DNA of 64,000 nucleotides from Caballeronia sp031450805 (GCF_031450805.1 NZ_JARTVY010000001.1:2046001-2110000), one strand, 5' to 3'. Shown: positions 42,539-51,419, numbered from the stretch's first letter. Notes: generated by a model not told the origin, from the sequence alone. Numbers and translations are program-made.

Positions 42539-43531
42539 TTGACGCATACCGACACCAATCTCGAAACGATACGCTGGGGCATCGTGGGCGCGGGACGCAT
42601 CGCGCGGCGCTTCGCCGACAGTCTTCAACACGTGGAAGGCGCGATGCTCGCGGGCGTGTGGTCGCGGCGCGGGGAAACGGCGCGCGCGCTCGCCGAGCCC
42701 TTTGGCGCGCGGGCATTCGATGGCTTCGACTCTCTGCTTGCGGGCATCGACGCCCTCTATATCGCGACGATGCAGGACAGTCACCCGCAGTACGCGTTGC
42801 GCGCGTTCGAAGCGGGCAAGCCGGTGCTCTGCGAAAAGCCTGCCGCCGTGAACGCGCGCACGCTGCAGCGCATGATCGATGCGGCGCGTGCATCGAAGCT
42901 GCTCTTCATGGAAGCGATGAAGCCGCCTTTCTACCCGCTCTATCGACGCTTGCGCGAGCATCTGCAAAAGGATCCGATCGGCGATATCGGTCTCGTGCGC
43001 GCGGGCTGCTCGATGGCGAACGTGCCGGCCGATCATCCGTCGTTTTCGCTGGAGGCGGGCGGCGGCGCGCTGCTCGATATCGGCATTTACGAGGCGTTTC
43101 TCGCGGTGGACTGGCTCGGCGAGCCGCTCGACGTGCAGACCATCGGCCGGCTAGGCGCGACGGGCGTCGATGTGTTCGCGAGTCTCAACGTGCGTCACGA
43201 GCGTGGCATATCGCAGACGTTCTGCGGGCTCGACATGCAGGGGCGCGGCGATGCGCTGATCGGCGGCACGCTCGGCACGGTGACGATTCACGAGAACTGG
43301 TGGAATCCGGCGCGCGCGACCATCGCTTATACGGACGGGCGCACGGTCGAACTGGATGAGCCGTTCACGGGCGGCGGCCTCAATTACGAGACCGCGCATT
43401 TCTGCGCGCTGCTGCGCGAAGGTGCGATCGAAAGTCCGGTGATGCCGCACGTGATGTCCATGCGCATGATGACGATCATGGACGCCGCGCGGCGTGATCT
43501 GGGGGTTCGGTTTCCGTTCGAAACCGATTGA
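42539..43531 (+). CDS. Gfo/Idh/MocA-family oxidoreductase
   Basis: These NAD(P)-dependent enzymes oxidise or reduce sugars, inositols or related diols. The 330-residue product has the N-terminal Rossmann motif WGIVGAGRIARRFADSL, the CEKPAAVN segment with the conserved Lys, and a C-terminal alpha/beta domain containing EAGGGALLDIGIYEAFLAVD (catalytic region with Asp and downstream residues). I chose TTG 42539 because GCGGAGG lies 6 bases upstream and the product then has the usual family length; the frame is open 30 codons further. It is convergent with the ABC permease gene, only 14 bases apart. Substrate unknown. Confidence 0.9.
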   Translation: MTHTDTNLETIRWGIVGAGRIARRFADSLQHVEGAMLAGVWSRRGETARALAEPFGARAFDGFDSLLAGIDALYIATMQDSHPQYALRAFEAGKPVLCEKPAAVNARTLQRMIDAARASKLLFMEAMKPPFYPLYRRLREHLQKDPIGDIGLVRAGCSMANVPADHPSFSLEAGGGALLDIGIYEAFLAVDWLGEPLDVQTIGRLGATGVDVFASLNVRHERGISQTFCGLDMQGRGDALIGGTLGTVTIHENWWNPARATIAYTDGRTVELDEPFTGGGLNYETAHFCALLREGAIESPVMPHVMSMRMMTIMDAARRDLGVRFPFETD

Positions 43532-43545
43532 ACGAAGGCGGCCTC

Positions 43546-44205
43546 TCAATGCCGCCCAGGCAACGCGAGACGCCGCTCGAACACGCGCTGCACCACTTCG
43601 AGCACGCTGCACAGCACCCAATAGACGAACGCCGCCGCGAGATAGAGCGGCAGCGGCTGATACGTCGATGCAATCACCTCCTGCGCGCTTCTCAAGAGTT
43701 CCGTGACGGTGATGACCGACACGAGCGACGTATCCTTGATGAGGCTGATGAGGCTGTTCGACAGGCTCGGCACCGCGATGCGCAGCGCCTGCGGCCCGAT
43801 CACGTAGCGCAGCGTCTGCGTGCGCGACAACCCGAGGCTGTACGCCGCGAGCCATTGCCCGCTGTGGATGCCGAGAATCGCGCCGCGCATGCTTTCGGAC
43901 AGATACGCCGCGACGTTCGCCGACAGTGCGATCACGCCGGCGGGCGTCGGTTCGAGCGAGATGCCGAGACTCGGCAAGCCGTAATAGATGACGAAGATCT
44001 GCACGAGCAAGGGCGTGCCGCGCATGACGCTCACATAGCAGCGCCCGACGGCGACCAGCGCCCGATTGCGGCTGATGCCCATCAACGCCAGCACGACGGC
44101 CGCAATGAGGCCGAAGAACATCGAGTAGAGCGCGAACTTGATCGTCAGTAGCGCGCCTTGCGCCAGCACCGGCGCCGATTGGACGAGCAGGGAAGTCGTG
44201 GACAT
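43546..44205 (-). CDS. Amino-acid ABC transporter permease (His/Glu/Gln/Cys family)
   Basis: An inner-membrane permease of polar amino-acid uptake. The 219-residue product has about five membrane helices, starting with the typical APVLAQGALLTIKFALYSMF, the RGTPLLVQIFVIYYGLP motif, and the EAA loop ESMRGAILGIHSGQWLAAYS then LGLSRTQTLRYVIGPQALRI. It resembles cystine-type TcyL/YecS permeases. The start at ATG 44205 lacks a good ribosome-binding site. It lies 139 bases downstream of the binding-protein gene, past a terminator-like hairpin. No ATPase gene adjoins it. Confidence 0.92.
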   Translation of the reverse strand: MSTTSLLVQSAPVLAQGALLTIKFALYSMFFGLIAAVVLALMGISRNRALVAVGRCYVSVMRGTPLLVQIFVIYYGLPSLGISLEPTPAGVIALSANVAAYLSESMRGAILGIHSGQWLAAYSLGLSRTQTLRYVIGPQALRIAVPSLSNSLISLIKDTSLVSVITVTELLRSAQEVIASTYQPLPLYLAAAFVYWVLCSVLEVVQRVFERRLALPGRH

Positions 44206-44282
44206 GAAAGGGGAAACGTAAGCGGAAAGCGCGCGAATGGCGCACCGGTTGCGCGCAAAGCGCCCATCATAAACCGGACGCC

Positions 44283-44319
44283 AAAAAGAGAAGGGCGGCA
44301 CCGCGAAACGATGCCGCCC
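44283..44319 (-). terminator. Terminator-like hairpin between binding protein and permease genes
   Basis: On the minus strand an 8-bp stem (GGGCGGCA with TGCCGCCC, 44293-44319) with an 11-base loop is followed by TTCTCTTTTT. It stands inside the operon and should leave more binding protein than permease message. Confidence 0.8.
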
Positions 44320-44344
44320 ACCACCAATGCCGATCAGGCTGCGA

Positions 44345-45145
44345 TTACTTCGCCGGCTTGGTCACGTCGATGCCGAACCATTTGTCCGAGATCTTCGCGA
44401 AGGTGCCGTCCTTTTCGAGCTGGGCCATCGCGTCGTCGATCGCCTTCGCGAACTTCGGATTGCCCTTCTTGAACGGAATGCCCGACGGGTTGCCCGCGCC
44501 GACGCTCGCGCCCGTGCGCAGCGGCAATTGCGAGTTCTTCAGCAGATACGCGAGCATCAGGCGGTCGTTGAGCGCCGCGTCCAGACGCCCCGCAGCGAGA
44601 TCGCGCAGGTATTCCGGCGCGCCCGGATACGTCTTCACGTCGATGCCCGGCACCGACTTCGCCATGTCCATGTAGTTCGTGCCGAGGCCGACGCCGAGCT
44701 TCTTGCCCTTCAATTCCTCGAGCGACTTGAACTCGCGCTTGTCGTCGGCGCGCTGGATCAGCTGCGCGTTCGAGTACGTGTACGCCGGCGAGAAGTCGAG
44801 CGTTTCCTTGCGCTTGTCGGTGATGCCGACCTGGTTGACGATCACGTCGAACTTGCCCGCCTGCAGGCCCGCGATGATGCCGCTCCATTCCGTCGTGACG
44901 AATTCCGGCTTCACGCCGAGCTTGGCGGCGACCGCCTTCGCGATGTCCACGTCGTAACCGACGAGCTCGCCCGACGGCGCTTTCGAGTTGAACGGCGGGA
45001 ACGTGCCTTCCAGACCGACGCGCAGCGTGCCGCGCTGCTTGACCTGATCGAGCAGGTCCTCGGCGTGCGCGGCCGTGGCGACGGCGGTGAAGGATGCGCC
45101 GATCAGGCTGGCGGCGACGAGCTTCTTGAGCGTGGACAGTTTCAT
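44345..45145 (-). CDS. Amino-acid ABC transporter substrate-binding protein (cystine type)
   Basis: A periplasmic solute-binding protein (family 3) of 266 residues. It has a signal peptide (about 1-28, cleavage after AAHA) and family motifs GTLRVGLEGTFPPFNSKAPS, GELVGYDVDIAKAVAAKLGV, EWSGIIAGLQAGKFDVIVNQ, and LGVGLGTNYMDM. The sequence is closest in style to FliY/TcyJ cystine-binding proteins. Good AGGAAAA ribosome-binding site before ATG 45145. It is followed by the permease gene. The ligand call is inference from family resemblance. Confidence 0.92.
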   Translation of the reverse strand: MKLSTLKKLVAASLIGASFTAVATAAHAEDLLDQVKQRGTLRVGLEGTFPPFNSKAPSGELVGYDVDIAKAVAAKLGVKPEFVTTEWSGIIAGLQAGKFDVIVNQVGITDKRKETLDFSPAYTYSNAQLIQRADDKREFKSLEELKGKKLGVGLGTNYMDMAKSVPGIDVKTYPGAPEYLRDLAAGRLDAALNDRLMLAYLLKNSQLPLRTGASVGAGNPSGIPFKKGNPKFAKAIDDAMAQLEKDGTFAKISDKWFGIDVTKPAK

Positions 45146-45253
45146 CGTATTGTTTTTCCTGGTGTTGACTAGGGCGCGGCGCGCGTCTCTCGCGTCACGC
45201 CCGATAGGTGCGGCATCATAGAGAAAAGGCAAGCCGCGCGTCATATCGTTTGC

Positions 45254-46291
45254 TTATGTCGATATTCCCTGAGCGAGCGCCTCGACGCATTCCGTCACCA
45301 GCGCCGGCCCGCGATAGATCAGCCCCGTATAAATCTGCACGAGCGATGCGCCCGCCGCGAGCTTCGCGCGTGCATCCGCGCCCGAAAAGATCCCGCCCAC
45401 GCCGATGATCGGCACATCCGCGCCCATTTCCGCGCGCAACTTGCAGATCACCTCATTCGATGCATCGAACACCGGACGCCCGGACAGGCCGCCCGCTTCG
45501 TCGGCGTGCGGCATGCCGGCGACAGCCGTGCGCGAAAGCGTCGTGTTGGTCGCGATCACGCCGTCGATGCCATGCGTGAGCACGGTGCCGGCGATCGACT
45601 TGATCTGCTCGTCGTCGAGATCGGGTGCGATCTTGAGCGCGAGCGGCACGAGCTTGCCGTGCAGGTCGGACAGGCGCTGCTGCTTGTCCTTCAGCGCGCC
45701 GAGGAGGGCGTCGAGCTCGCCCGCGCCCTGCAACTGGCGCAGGTTCTTCGTGTTCGGCGACGAAATGTTGATCGTCACATAGCTCGCGAACGGATACACG
45801 CGTTCGAGGCAATAGAGATAGTCCTCGGCGGCGCGCTCGATCGGCGTGTCGGCGTTCTTGCCGATGTTGAGCCCGAGGACGCCGCGATACCGCGCGGCCT
45901 GCACGTTGGCGACGAACTGATCGACGCCGCCGTTGTTGAAGCCCATCCGGTTGATGAGCGCGTTCGCCTCCGGCAGCCGGAAAATGCGCGGACGCGGATT
46001 GCCTGCTTGCGCGCGCGGCGTGACCGTGCCCACTTCGATGAAGCCGAAGCCGAGCGCCGCCAGCCCGTCGATGCACGCGCCGTCCTTGTCGAGACCCGCA
46101 GCGAGCCCGACCGGATTTCGGAACGTGAGGCCCATCACCGTGCGGGGCGAGTCGGGGCCGTGTTTGCCGAGGATGCCGGCGAGCCCGGTGCGGCCGGCCG
46201 CGCGAAGCATGCGCAGCGTCAGGTGATGCGCGTCTTCGGCGTCCATGCGAAAGAGGTGCGAACGCGCGAGCGGGTAGAGAGAACTGAACAC
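45254..46291 (-). CDS. pyrD: Dihydroorotate dehydrogenase (quinone), class 2
   Basis: PyrD oxidises dihydroorotate to orotate with FMN and quinone in pyrimidine synthesis, at the inner membrane. From the GTG at 46291 the product has 345 residues. It starts with the class 2 membrane-associated segment FSSLYPLARSHLFRMDAEDA, then NPVGLAAGLDKDGACIDGLA, GFGFIEVGTVTPRAQAGNP, NISSPNTKNLRQLQ (catalytic Ser), and GVGGIFSGADARAKLAAGAS. An ATG at 46333 would add 14 residues, but that stretch includes an A8 run and does not resemble PyrD. It is the last gene of nudix-aat-bpt-pyrD. Confidence 0.94.
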   Translation of the reverse strand: MFSSLYPLARSHLFRMDAEDAHHLTLRMLRAAGRTGLAGILGKHGPDSPRTVMGLTFRNPVGLAAGLDKDGACIDGLAALGFGFIEVGTVTPRAQAGNPRPRIFRLPEANALINRMGFNNGGVDQFVANVQAARYRGVLGLNIGKNADTPIERAAEDYLYCLERVYPFASYVTINISSPNTKNLRQLQGAGELDALLGALKDKQQRLSDLHGKLVPLALKIAPDLDDEQIKSIAGTVLTHGIDGVIATNTTLSRTAVAGMPHADEAGGLSGRPVFDASNEVICKLRAEMGADVPIIGVGGIFSGADARAKLAAGASLVQIYTGLIYRGPALVTECVEALAQGIST

Positions 46292-46378
46292 GAAGTGAAA
46301 GCCGGCGACGGCGATTTTTTTTAAGACCGCCATTTTAGCGGCTTTGGCGCGCCTGCCGGACTGCTGGAAACGCTGCCG

Positions 46379-47206
46379 CTATTTGGGCTGGCCCGGACCG
46401 TTCATGCGCCCGGGCATCGGCAGCGCACCGGCCGAATGCGTCGACGTGGGATCGAGCAGCGACCAGTGGCCGTCGATCAGTCCTTCGAGCGGCCGGAAGT
46501 TGGCCTTGTACGCCATCTTCTCGCTTTCGCGAATCCAGTAGCCCAGATAGACGTGCGGCAAGTCGAGGCTTTTCGCCTGCTCGATCTGCCAGAGGATGTT
46601 GAACGTGCCGAAGCTCGTCTTCGGCATGTCCGGTTCGAAGAACGTATAGACCGATGAGAGCCCGTCGCCGAGGATATCGATCATGCTGATCATGCGCAGC
46701 GCGCCCGGCGTATCCGGCTGCTCCGGCGACGGCCGCTCGCGGAATTCGACGAGCCGCGAGTTGATCCGGCTCTGCAGCAGGAACTGCTCGTACTGGTCGC
46801 GGCTGTCGCGGTCCATGCCGCCGCCCGCGTGCCGCGCCGACTGATAGCGCATATAAAGCGCGTAATGTTCTTCGTCGTAGTGCAGCGGCGCGACGCTCGC
46901 GACGAGATCGCCGTGCAGCTTCCAGACGCGCCGCTGCGCACGGTTCGGCACGAAGCGCCCGACCGGCACGCGCACCGGCACACAGGCCCGGCAGCCGTCG
47001 CAGTACGGCCGATAGGTGAAGACGCCGGAGCGCCGGAAACCGGCCTTGACCAGTTCCGTGTAGACATCGGAGTTGATGAGATGACTTGGCGTCGCGACCT
47101 GGGAGCGCGCGACGCGCCCTTCCAGATAACTGCAAGGGTAAGGCGCTGTTGCATAGAATTGCAGCGCGGAAAGCGGTGACAGCGGCAGCTCGTTCGGATG
47201 TGTCAC
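46379..47206 (-). CDS. bpt: Aspartate/glutamate leucyltransferase Bpt (N-end rule)
   Basis: Bpt transfers Leu from Leu-tRNA to proteins with N-terminal Asp or Glu, marking them for ClpAP. The 275-residue product has the N-terminal cysteine motif YRPYCDGCRACVPVRVPVGR (about 67-86) and the C-terminal ATE-like GNAT domain with ISMIDILGDGLSSVYTFFEP and LGYWIRESEKMAYKANFRP. All motifs are present and the length is normal. It lies downstream of aat, the other N-end rule transferase, with a 146-base gap. The Pro/Gly-rich tail (after about 250) is variable. Confidence 0.95.
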   Translation of the reverse strand: MTHPNELPLSPLSALQFYATAPYPCSYLEGRVARSQVATPSHLINSDVYTELVKAGFRRSGVFTYRPYCDGCRACVPVRVPVGRFVPNRAQRRVWKLHGDLVASVAPLHYDEEHYALYMRYQSARHAGGGMDRDSRDQYEQFLLQSRINSRLVEFRERPSPEQPDTPGALRMISMIDILGDGLSSVYTFFEPDMPKTSFGTFNILWQIEQAKSLDLPHVYLGYWIRESEKMAYKANFRPLEGLIDGHWSLLDPTSTHSAGALPMPGRMNGPGQPK

Positions 47207-47352
47207 GTTGGCGGCTCTCGCAGGCGTCGTCTCTCGTGGCCGGCATCGCGGGCTTAGGCAAGCGGTGCCTGGCTAATCGGGCTTGTCGTCAGTAGTGCGT
47301 CGCACACTCGTTGCAAGGGTCGCGCCTGGCGGGATGCCGTGCGCTGAAGGCG

Positions 47353-48093
47353 TCAGCGCGCGGGCGTCTCGATGAGACCGGCGAGGACGGATTTGTCGAA
47401 GCGCCAGGGAATGGGCGGTTCGGCGACAGCCTTGCGCAGATGCGCGACGAACGCGCGGCGGGCAATCTCGCGGCCGCCCAGTGACGCCAGATGCGACGTG
47501 TTCTGCTGGCAGTCTACCATCTCTATTTCGTGGCGGCGCAAGTGTCCGACGAGTGCGGCGAGCGCAATTTTCGACGCATCCGTGCGGTGCGCGAACATGG
47601 ATTCCCCGAAGAACATTCTTCCGAACGAGACGCCGTACAGCCCGCCGACGCGCACGCCGTCGAACCACGTCTCCACGCTATGCGCCTTTCCCGCGCGGTG
47701 CAGCGTCGTGTAGGCGTCCACGATATCCGCCGTGATCCACGTGCCGCGCTGGCCCTCGCGCGGAGTTTGCGCGCACGCGCGCATGACGGCGGGGAAATCG
47801 TCGTCGACGCGCACTTCCCAGCGCGGATCGCGCAGGACGTGCTTCAGCGTCTTGCGCAGCGAATGCGACACCTTGAACTCCGCGGGCAAGAGCACCATGC
47901 GCGGATCGGGGCTCCACCAGAGCACCGGCTGGCCGTCCGAATACCAGGGAAAGATGCCGCGCCCGTAAGCGTCGACGAGGCGCGCCGGCAGCAGATCCGC
48001 GCTCGCGGCGAGCAGCCCCGGCGCACCGCTCGATGCGCCGAGCGCCCGCTCGACGGGCGGGAACGGATCGTCAAATGCGAGCCAGGGGACCAT
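47353..48093 (-). CDS. aat: Leucyl/phenylalanyl-tRNA--protein transferase
   Basis: Aat adds Leu or Phe from tRNA to proteins with N-terminal Lys or Arg. The 246-residue product has the family core GRGIFPWYSDGQPVLWWSPD (about 44-63), DPRMVLLPAEFKVSHSLRKT, the HSVETWFDGVRVGGLYGVSF segment, and EIEMVDCQQNTSHLASLGGR. The ATG at 48093 lies 20 bases after the nudix stop, so they are cotranscribed. The longer open frame upstream overlaps the nudix gene and is rejected. Aat and Bpt together cover both basic and acidic secondary N-degrons. Confidence 0.95.
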   Translation of the reverse strand: MVPWLAFDDPFPPVERALGASSGAPGLLAASADLLPARLVDAYGRGIFPWYSDGQPVLWWSPDPRMVLLPAEFKVSHSLRKTLKHVLRDPRWEVRVDDDFPAVMRACAQTPREGQRGTWITADIVDAYTTLHRAGKAHSVETWFDGVRVGGLYGVSFGRMFFGESMFAHRTDASKIALAALVGHLRRHEIEMVDCQQNTSHLASLGGREIARRAFVAHLRKAVAEPPIPWRFDKSVLAGLIETPAR

Positions 48094-48113
48094 GATCGTC
48101 GGGCGGGCCGGAT

Positions 48114-48659
48114 TCAGCCTTCGCGCAAGGTGCGGAAGATATCGCCCGTATGCAGGGTGAAATTGCCGGCGGCGCGGTCCGCGAAGAAGAAGCGCAGCGT
48201 CTGCCCGACTGTCGGGAACGCGATTTCGTCCCACGGAATCTCGTTTTCCTCGAAAAGACGCACTTCGAGACTTTCCTCGCCGGCATCGACTTCGATGTCG
48301 AGCAGCCGCGCGAGATAGAACAGATGCACCTGATGCACGTGCGGCACGTTGAGCAGCGTGAAGAGGCTCTGAATCTCGACGCGCGCGCCGGCTTCCTCCA
48401 GCGTTTCGCGCGCCGCGCCCTCGCTCGTCGTCTCCTCCATTTCCATGAAGCCCGCCGGCAGCGTCCAGTACCCGTAACGCGGCTCGATTGCGCGGCGGCA
48501 AAGCAGCACCTTGTCGTCCCACACTGGCACCGTGCCCACGACGTTGCGCGGATTCTGGTAGTGGACGGTGCCGCAACTGCCGCAGACATAGCGCTCGCGG
48601 TTGTCGCCGGGCGGAATGCTCAGGCCGACCTCATGGCCGCAGACGGAACAGAATTTCAT
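48114..48659 (-). CDS. NUDIX hydrolase with zinc ribbon (NudC-like)
   Basis: A NUDIX pyrophosphohydrolase of 181 residues. The N-terminal zinc ribbon has CSVCG (4-8) and CGSCG (26-30). The Nudix box GFMEMEETTSEGAARETLEE plus AGARVE matches GX5EX7REUXEEXGU. The layout, with a short zinc finger and one NUDIX domain, is that of the NudC-related, NADH pyrophosphatase-like family, but the NudC-specific SQPWPFPxS downstream motif is absent, so the true substrate may be another nucleoside diphosphate. It is the first gene of nudix-aat-bpt-pyrD. Confidence 0.9.
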   Translation of the reverse strand: MKFCSVCGHEVGLSIPPGDNRERYVCGSCGTVHYQNPRNVVGTVPVWDDKVLLCRRAIEPRYGYWTLPAGFMEMEETTSEGAARETLEEAGARVEIQSLFTLLNVPHVHQVHLFYLARLLDIEVDAGEESLEVRLFEENEIPWDEIAFPTVGQTLRFFFADRAAGNFTLHTGDIFRTLREG

Positions 48660-48851
48660 GGAAATGGATGGCGGGAAGTGTGGTGCGAGTGTATCACCGG
48701 GGCGGGGCGGCTTTGGCGCGTGACGGCGGTTCGCTTTCTGTCTTGTCGATGCTTCGCTCGCGCGGGCGGAGCCGGCCGCCTACTCGCTACAATAGTTGCC
48801 TATAACCTGCCGTCCCTCTACACGAGCGCCCCGCGCGCCCCCAAGCGAACC

Positions 48852-50117
48852 ATGTCATCACAGCCCCGTCCTCCGCTGCTCGCCACCGCCGACGCCCTCG
48901 GCCTCCTGCTCGACGCCGCGCGCCGGGTGGATGGCGTCGAGCGCATCGACACGCTCGACGCGCTCGGCCGCGTGCTCGCCGCCGACGTGATCTCCCCGCT
49001 CGATGTCCCGCCGATGCACACCAGCTCGATGGACGGCTATGCGGTCCGCGCCGCCGATCTCGCCGCCGCCAGCGACGCCGCGCCGGTCACGCTGCCCGTG
49101 TCGCAGCGCGTCCCGGCCGGTCACACGGCCGAGCCGCTCGCGGCGGGCACGGCGGCGCGCATTTTCACGGGCGCGACGGTGCCGCCGGGCGCCGATGCGG
49201 TCGTGATGCAGGAAATGGCGCGCGTATCGAATGACGGTGCTGTCGCCTTCATGCAAGCGCCCGGGGCGGGCGAGTGGATCACGCGGCAGGGCGCGGATAT
49301 CCGGCACGGCTCGGTCATCCTGCCGTCGGGGACGCAATTGACCGCGCAGGCGCTGGGGCTCGCCGCATCGGTCGGGTGCGCGTCGCTCGACGTCGTGCGC
49401 CCGGTGCGCGTCGCGATCTTCTTCACCGGCGACGAACTGCGCATGCCCGGCGAGCCGCTCACGCCCGGCGCGATCTACAACTCGAACCGCTTCACGCTGC
49501 GCGCGCTGCTTGCGAAGCTCGGCTGCGACGTGACGGATTTCGGCATCGTTCCCGATCGCCTCGACGCGACCCGCGATACCCTGCGCCGCGCCGCGCTCGA
49601 ACACGATCTGATACTGACGTGCGGCGGCGTGTCGGTCGGCGAGGAAGATCACGTGAAGCCCGCGGTCGAGGCCGAAGGCCGCATCGCCATGTGGCAGATC
49701 GCGATGAAGCCGGGCAAGCCGCTCGCGTTCGGCGCGGTGCGGCGCGGCCAGGCGGGTGAATCGGGGCGGCCGGACGAGGCGTATTTCATCGGTTTGCCGG
49801 GCAATCCGGTATCGAGCTTCTGCACGTTTCTGCTCTTCGTGCGGCCGTTCATTCTTCGGCTCGCGGGCGTGGCGAACGTCGCGCCGCGCGTCCATACGAT
49901 GCGCGCCGACTTCACGCAGAAGAAGGCCGACCGGCGCAATGAATTCCTGCGCGCGCGCGTGAACGAAACGGGCGGGCTGGACGTGTTTCCGAACCAGAGT
50001 TCGGCGGTGTTGACATCGACGGTATGGGGCGACGGAATCATCGATAATCCGCCGAATCACGCGATTCAAGCAGGTGAAATGGTGCGCTTCATTCCGTTCT
50101 CTGAACTGATGCGCTAA
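48852..50117 (+). CDS. moeA: Molybdopterin molybdenumtransferase
   Basis: MoeA inserts molybdate into adenylylated molybdopterin. The 421-residue product has the N-terminal region with DVPPMHTSSMDGYAVRAADL, GTAARIFTGATVPPGADAVV, the MPT-binding-type domain VAIFFTGDELRMPGEPLTPG and IYNSNRFTLRALLAKLG, then LTCGGVSVGEEDHVKPAVE, and GLPGNPVSSFCTFLLFVRP. Start at ATG 48852; the open frame extends left through the antisense of the nudix gene and is rejected. A TACAAT box at 48788 may be its -10. moaD follows after 23 bases and moaE directly after that. Confidence 0.95.
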   Translation: MSSQPRPPLLATADALGLLLDAARRVDGVERIDTLDALGRVLAADVISPLDVPPMHTSSMDGYAVRAADLAAASDAAPVTLPVSQRVPAGHTAEPLAAGTAARIFTGATVPPGADAVVMQEMARVSNDGAVAFMQAPGAGEWITRQGADIRHGSVILPSGTQLTAQALGLAASVGCASLDVVRPVRVAIFFTGDELRMPGEPLTPGAIYNSNRFTLRALLAKLGCDVTDFGIVPDRLDATRDTLRRAALEHDLILTCGGVSVGEEDHVKPAVEAEGRIAMWQIAMKPGKPLAFGAVRRGQAGESGRPDEAYFIGLPGNPVSSFCTFLLFVRPFILRLAGVANVAPRVHTMRADFTQKKADRRNEFLRARVNETGGLDVFPNQSSAVLTSTVWGDGIIDNPPNHAIQAGEMVRFIPFSELMR

Positions 50118-50140
50118 TCGAGGGTGAAGGACCCGCGTAA

Positions 50141-50398
50141 ATGAAAGTCGAACTGAGATTTTTTGCGAGTGTGCGCGAGGCGCTGGGCGTCGCGAACGAG
50201 ACGGTGAGCGTGCCGGACACGGTCGTCAATGTCGGCGATGTACGCGCCTGGCTGCGCATGCGCGGCGGCGCATGGGCCGAGACGCTCGCGGAAGGCCGCG
50301 CGCTGCGCATGGCGTGCAATCACGTGATGACGAACGCCTCGCAGCGCATCACCGAGGGCTGCGAAGTCGCGTTCTTTCCGCCGGTCACGGGTGGCTGA
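50141..50398 (+). CDS. moaD: Molybdopterin synthase sulfur carrier subunit
   Basis: MoaD is the ubiquitin-fold small subunit of molybdopterin synthase. Its C-terminal glycine is thiocarboxylated and supplies the dithiolene sulfur. The 85-residue product begins VELRFFASVREALG and ends FFPPVTGG, with the required Gly-Gly terminus. Length is normal. It starts 23 bases after moeA and its stop overlaps the region of the moaE ribosome-binding site, so the moeA-moaD-moaE operon is tightly packed. Confidence 0.95.
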   Translation: MKVELRFFASVREALGVANETVSVPDTVVNVGDVRAWLRMRGGAWAETLAEGRALRMACNHVMTNASQRITEGCEVAFFPPVTGG

Positions 50399-50399
50399 C

Positions 50400-50873
50400 A
50401 TGACGACGCTCGCCAAAGTCCGCGTACAGGAAGCCGACTTCGATCTGAGCGCCGAAGTCGCCGCGCTGCGCGCCGAGAACCCGAAGGTCGGCGCGGTGGC
50501 GTGCTTCATCGGCACGGTGCGTGACCTGAACGAAGGCAGCACCGTCGAGACGATGGAGCTCGAGCACTATCCCGGCATGACCGAAAAATCGCTGGAAGCG
50601 ATCGCCGATCAGGCGCGCGAGCGGTGGCCGGGCTCGGACGTGCTGATCGTGCATCGCGTGGGGAAGCTGAAGCCGCTCGATCAGATCGTCCTCGTCGCGA
50701 CGACGGCGATGCATCGCGCGGAAGCGTTCGAATCGTGCGCCTTCGTGATGGACTATCTGAAGACGCAGGCGCCGTTCTGGAAGAAAGAGAAGACCGAACG
50801 CGGCGAGCGCTGGGTCGACGCCCGCGAATCCGACGACGCCGCGCTCACGCGCTGGACGACGCCGGAAACCTGA
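50400..50873 (+). CDS. moaE: Molybdopterin synthase catalytic subunit
   Basis: MoaE is the large subunit that converts precursor Z (cPMP) to molybdopterin using MoaD thiocarboxylate. The 157-residue product has GAVACFIGTVRDLNEGSTVE, MELEHYPGMTEKSLEAIADQ, HRVGKLKPLDQIVLVATTAM, HRAEAFESCAFVMDYLKTQA, and PFWKKEK with the catalytic lysines. I chose ATG 50400; a GTG at 50391 that overlaps moaD would add three residues. It converges with the haemoglobin gene, with only 3 bases between the stops, and no terminator is visible there. Confidence 0.95.
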   Translation: MTTLAKVRVQEADFDLSAEVAALRAENPKVGAVACFIGTVRDLNEGSTVETMELEHYPGMTEKSLEAIADQARERWPGSDVLIVHRVGKLKPLDQIVLVATTAMHRAEAFESCAFVMDYLKTQAPFWKKEKTERGERWVDARESDDAALTRWTTPET

Positions 50874-50876
50874 TCG

Positions 50877-51419
50877 CTAGCGCCCGTCGACGGACTTGCC
50901 GACGAACTTCGCGGGAAACGGCTCGCCGGCCGGCCGCTCGGGAAACCGTGGCTCGTCGTTGCCGCCGGTGCGCTGGCGCTTGAGCGCCGCAAGCAGTTCC
51001 TCCTGCTCGGCGGGAATCTTGTAGTCCCAGCCGAACTTGCTCAACTGCAGGCTCTGCGCGATGCGCAACGCCGGTTCCATGAACTGCACCGCGGCGGCCG
51101 GCTCGTAGCGCGCCTCGACGGTGTTGAGAAACAGCGACAGCCAGCGCGCGAAGTGACGCGGCTCGATGCCTTCCAGTGGCCGATGCGCCTCCTGCACATT
51201 CCCGCGATACCGCTTCGAGCCGAGCACGAGGCTCGACCAGAAGGTCGTCATCTTCGCGAGATGCTCGTCCCATCGGCCGGTGAGTTCGCGGGCGAAAATG
51301 GTGCCGAGCAGGGGATCGTCGTCCACGCGGCGGTAAAACGCTTCGACCAGCGCGCGCACGTTGGCTTCGTTCGGTTCGCGCTCGCGCGTGGCGGCGGCGC
51401 TTCGGTGTTCTTGAATCAT
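50877..51419 (-). CDS. Truncated haemoglobin, group III
   Basis: A small haem protein of 180 residues; group III truncated globins are linked to nitric oxide or other gas handling. The globin fold is seen from about residue 20: ALVEAFYRRVDDDPLLGTIF (A-B helices), WDEHLAKMTTFWSSLVLGSK (B-E region, with Phe/Tyr pocket residues), and RHFARWLSLFLNTVEARYEP, in which the His is the expected proximal ligand (F8). The C-terminal tail after about 145 is basic and low in complexity. Upstream and divergent lies the relic of an NsrR-type NO sensor, which fits an NO detoxification role. Confidence 0.9.
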   Translation of the reverse strand: MIQEHRSAAATREREPNEANVRALVEAFYRRVDDDPLLGTIFARELTGRWDEHLAKMTTFWSSLVLGSKRYRGNVQEAHRPLEGIEPRHFARWLSLFLNTVEARYEPAAAVQFMEPALRIAQSLQLSKFGWDYKIPAEQEELLAALKRQRTGGNDEPRFPERPAGEPFPAKFVGKSVDGR

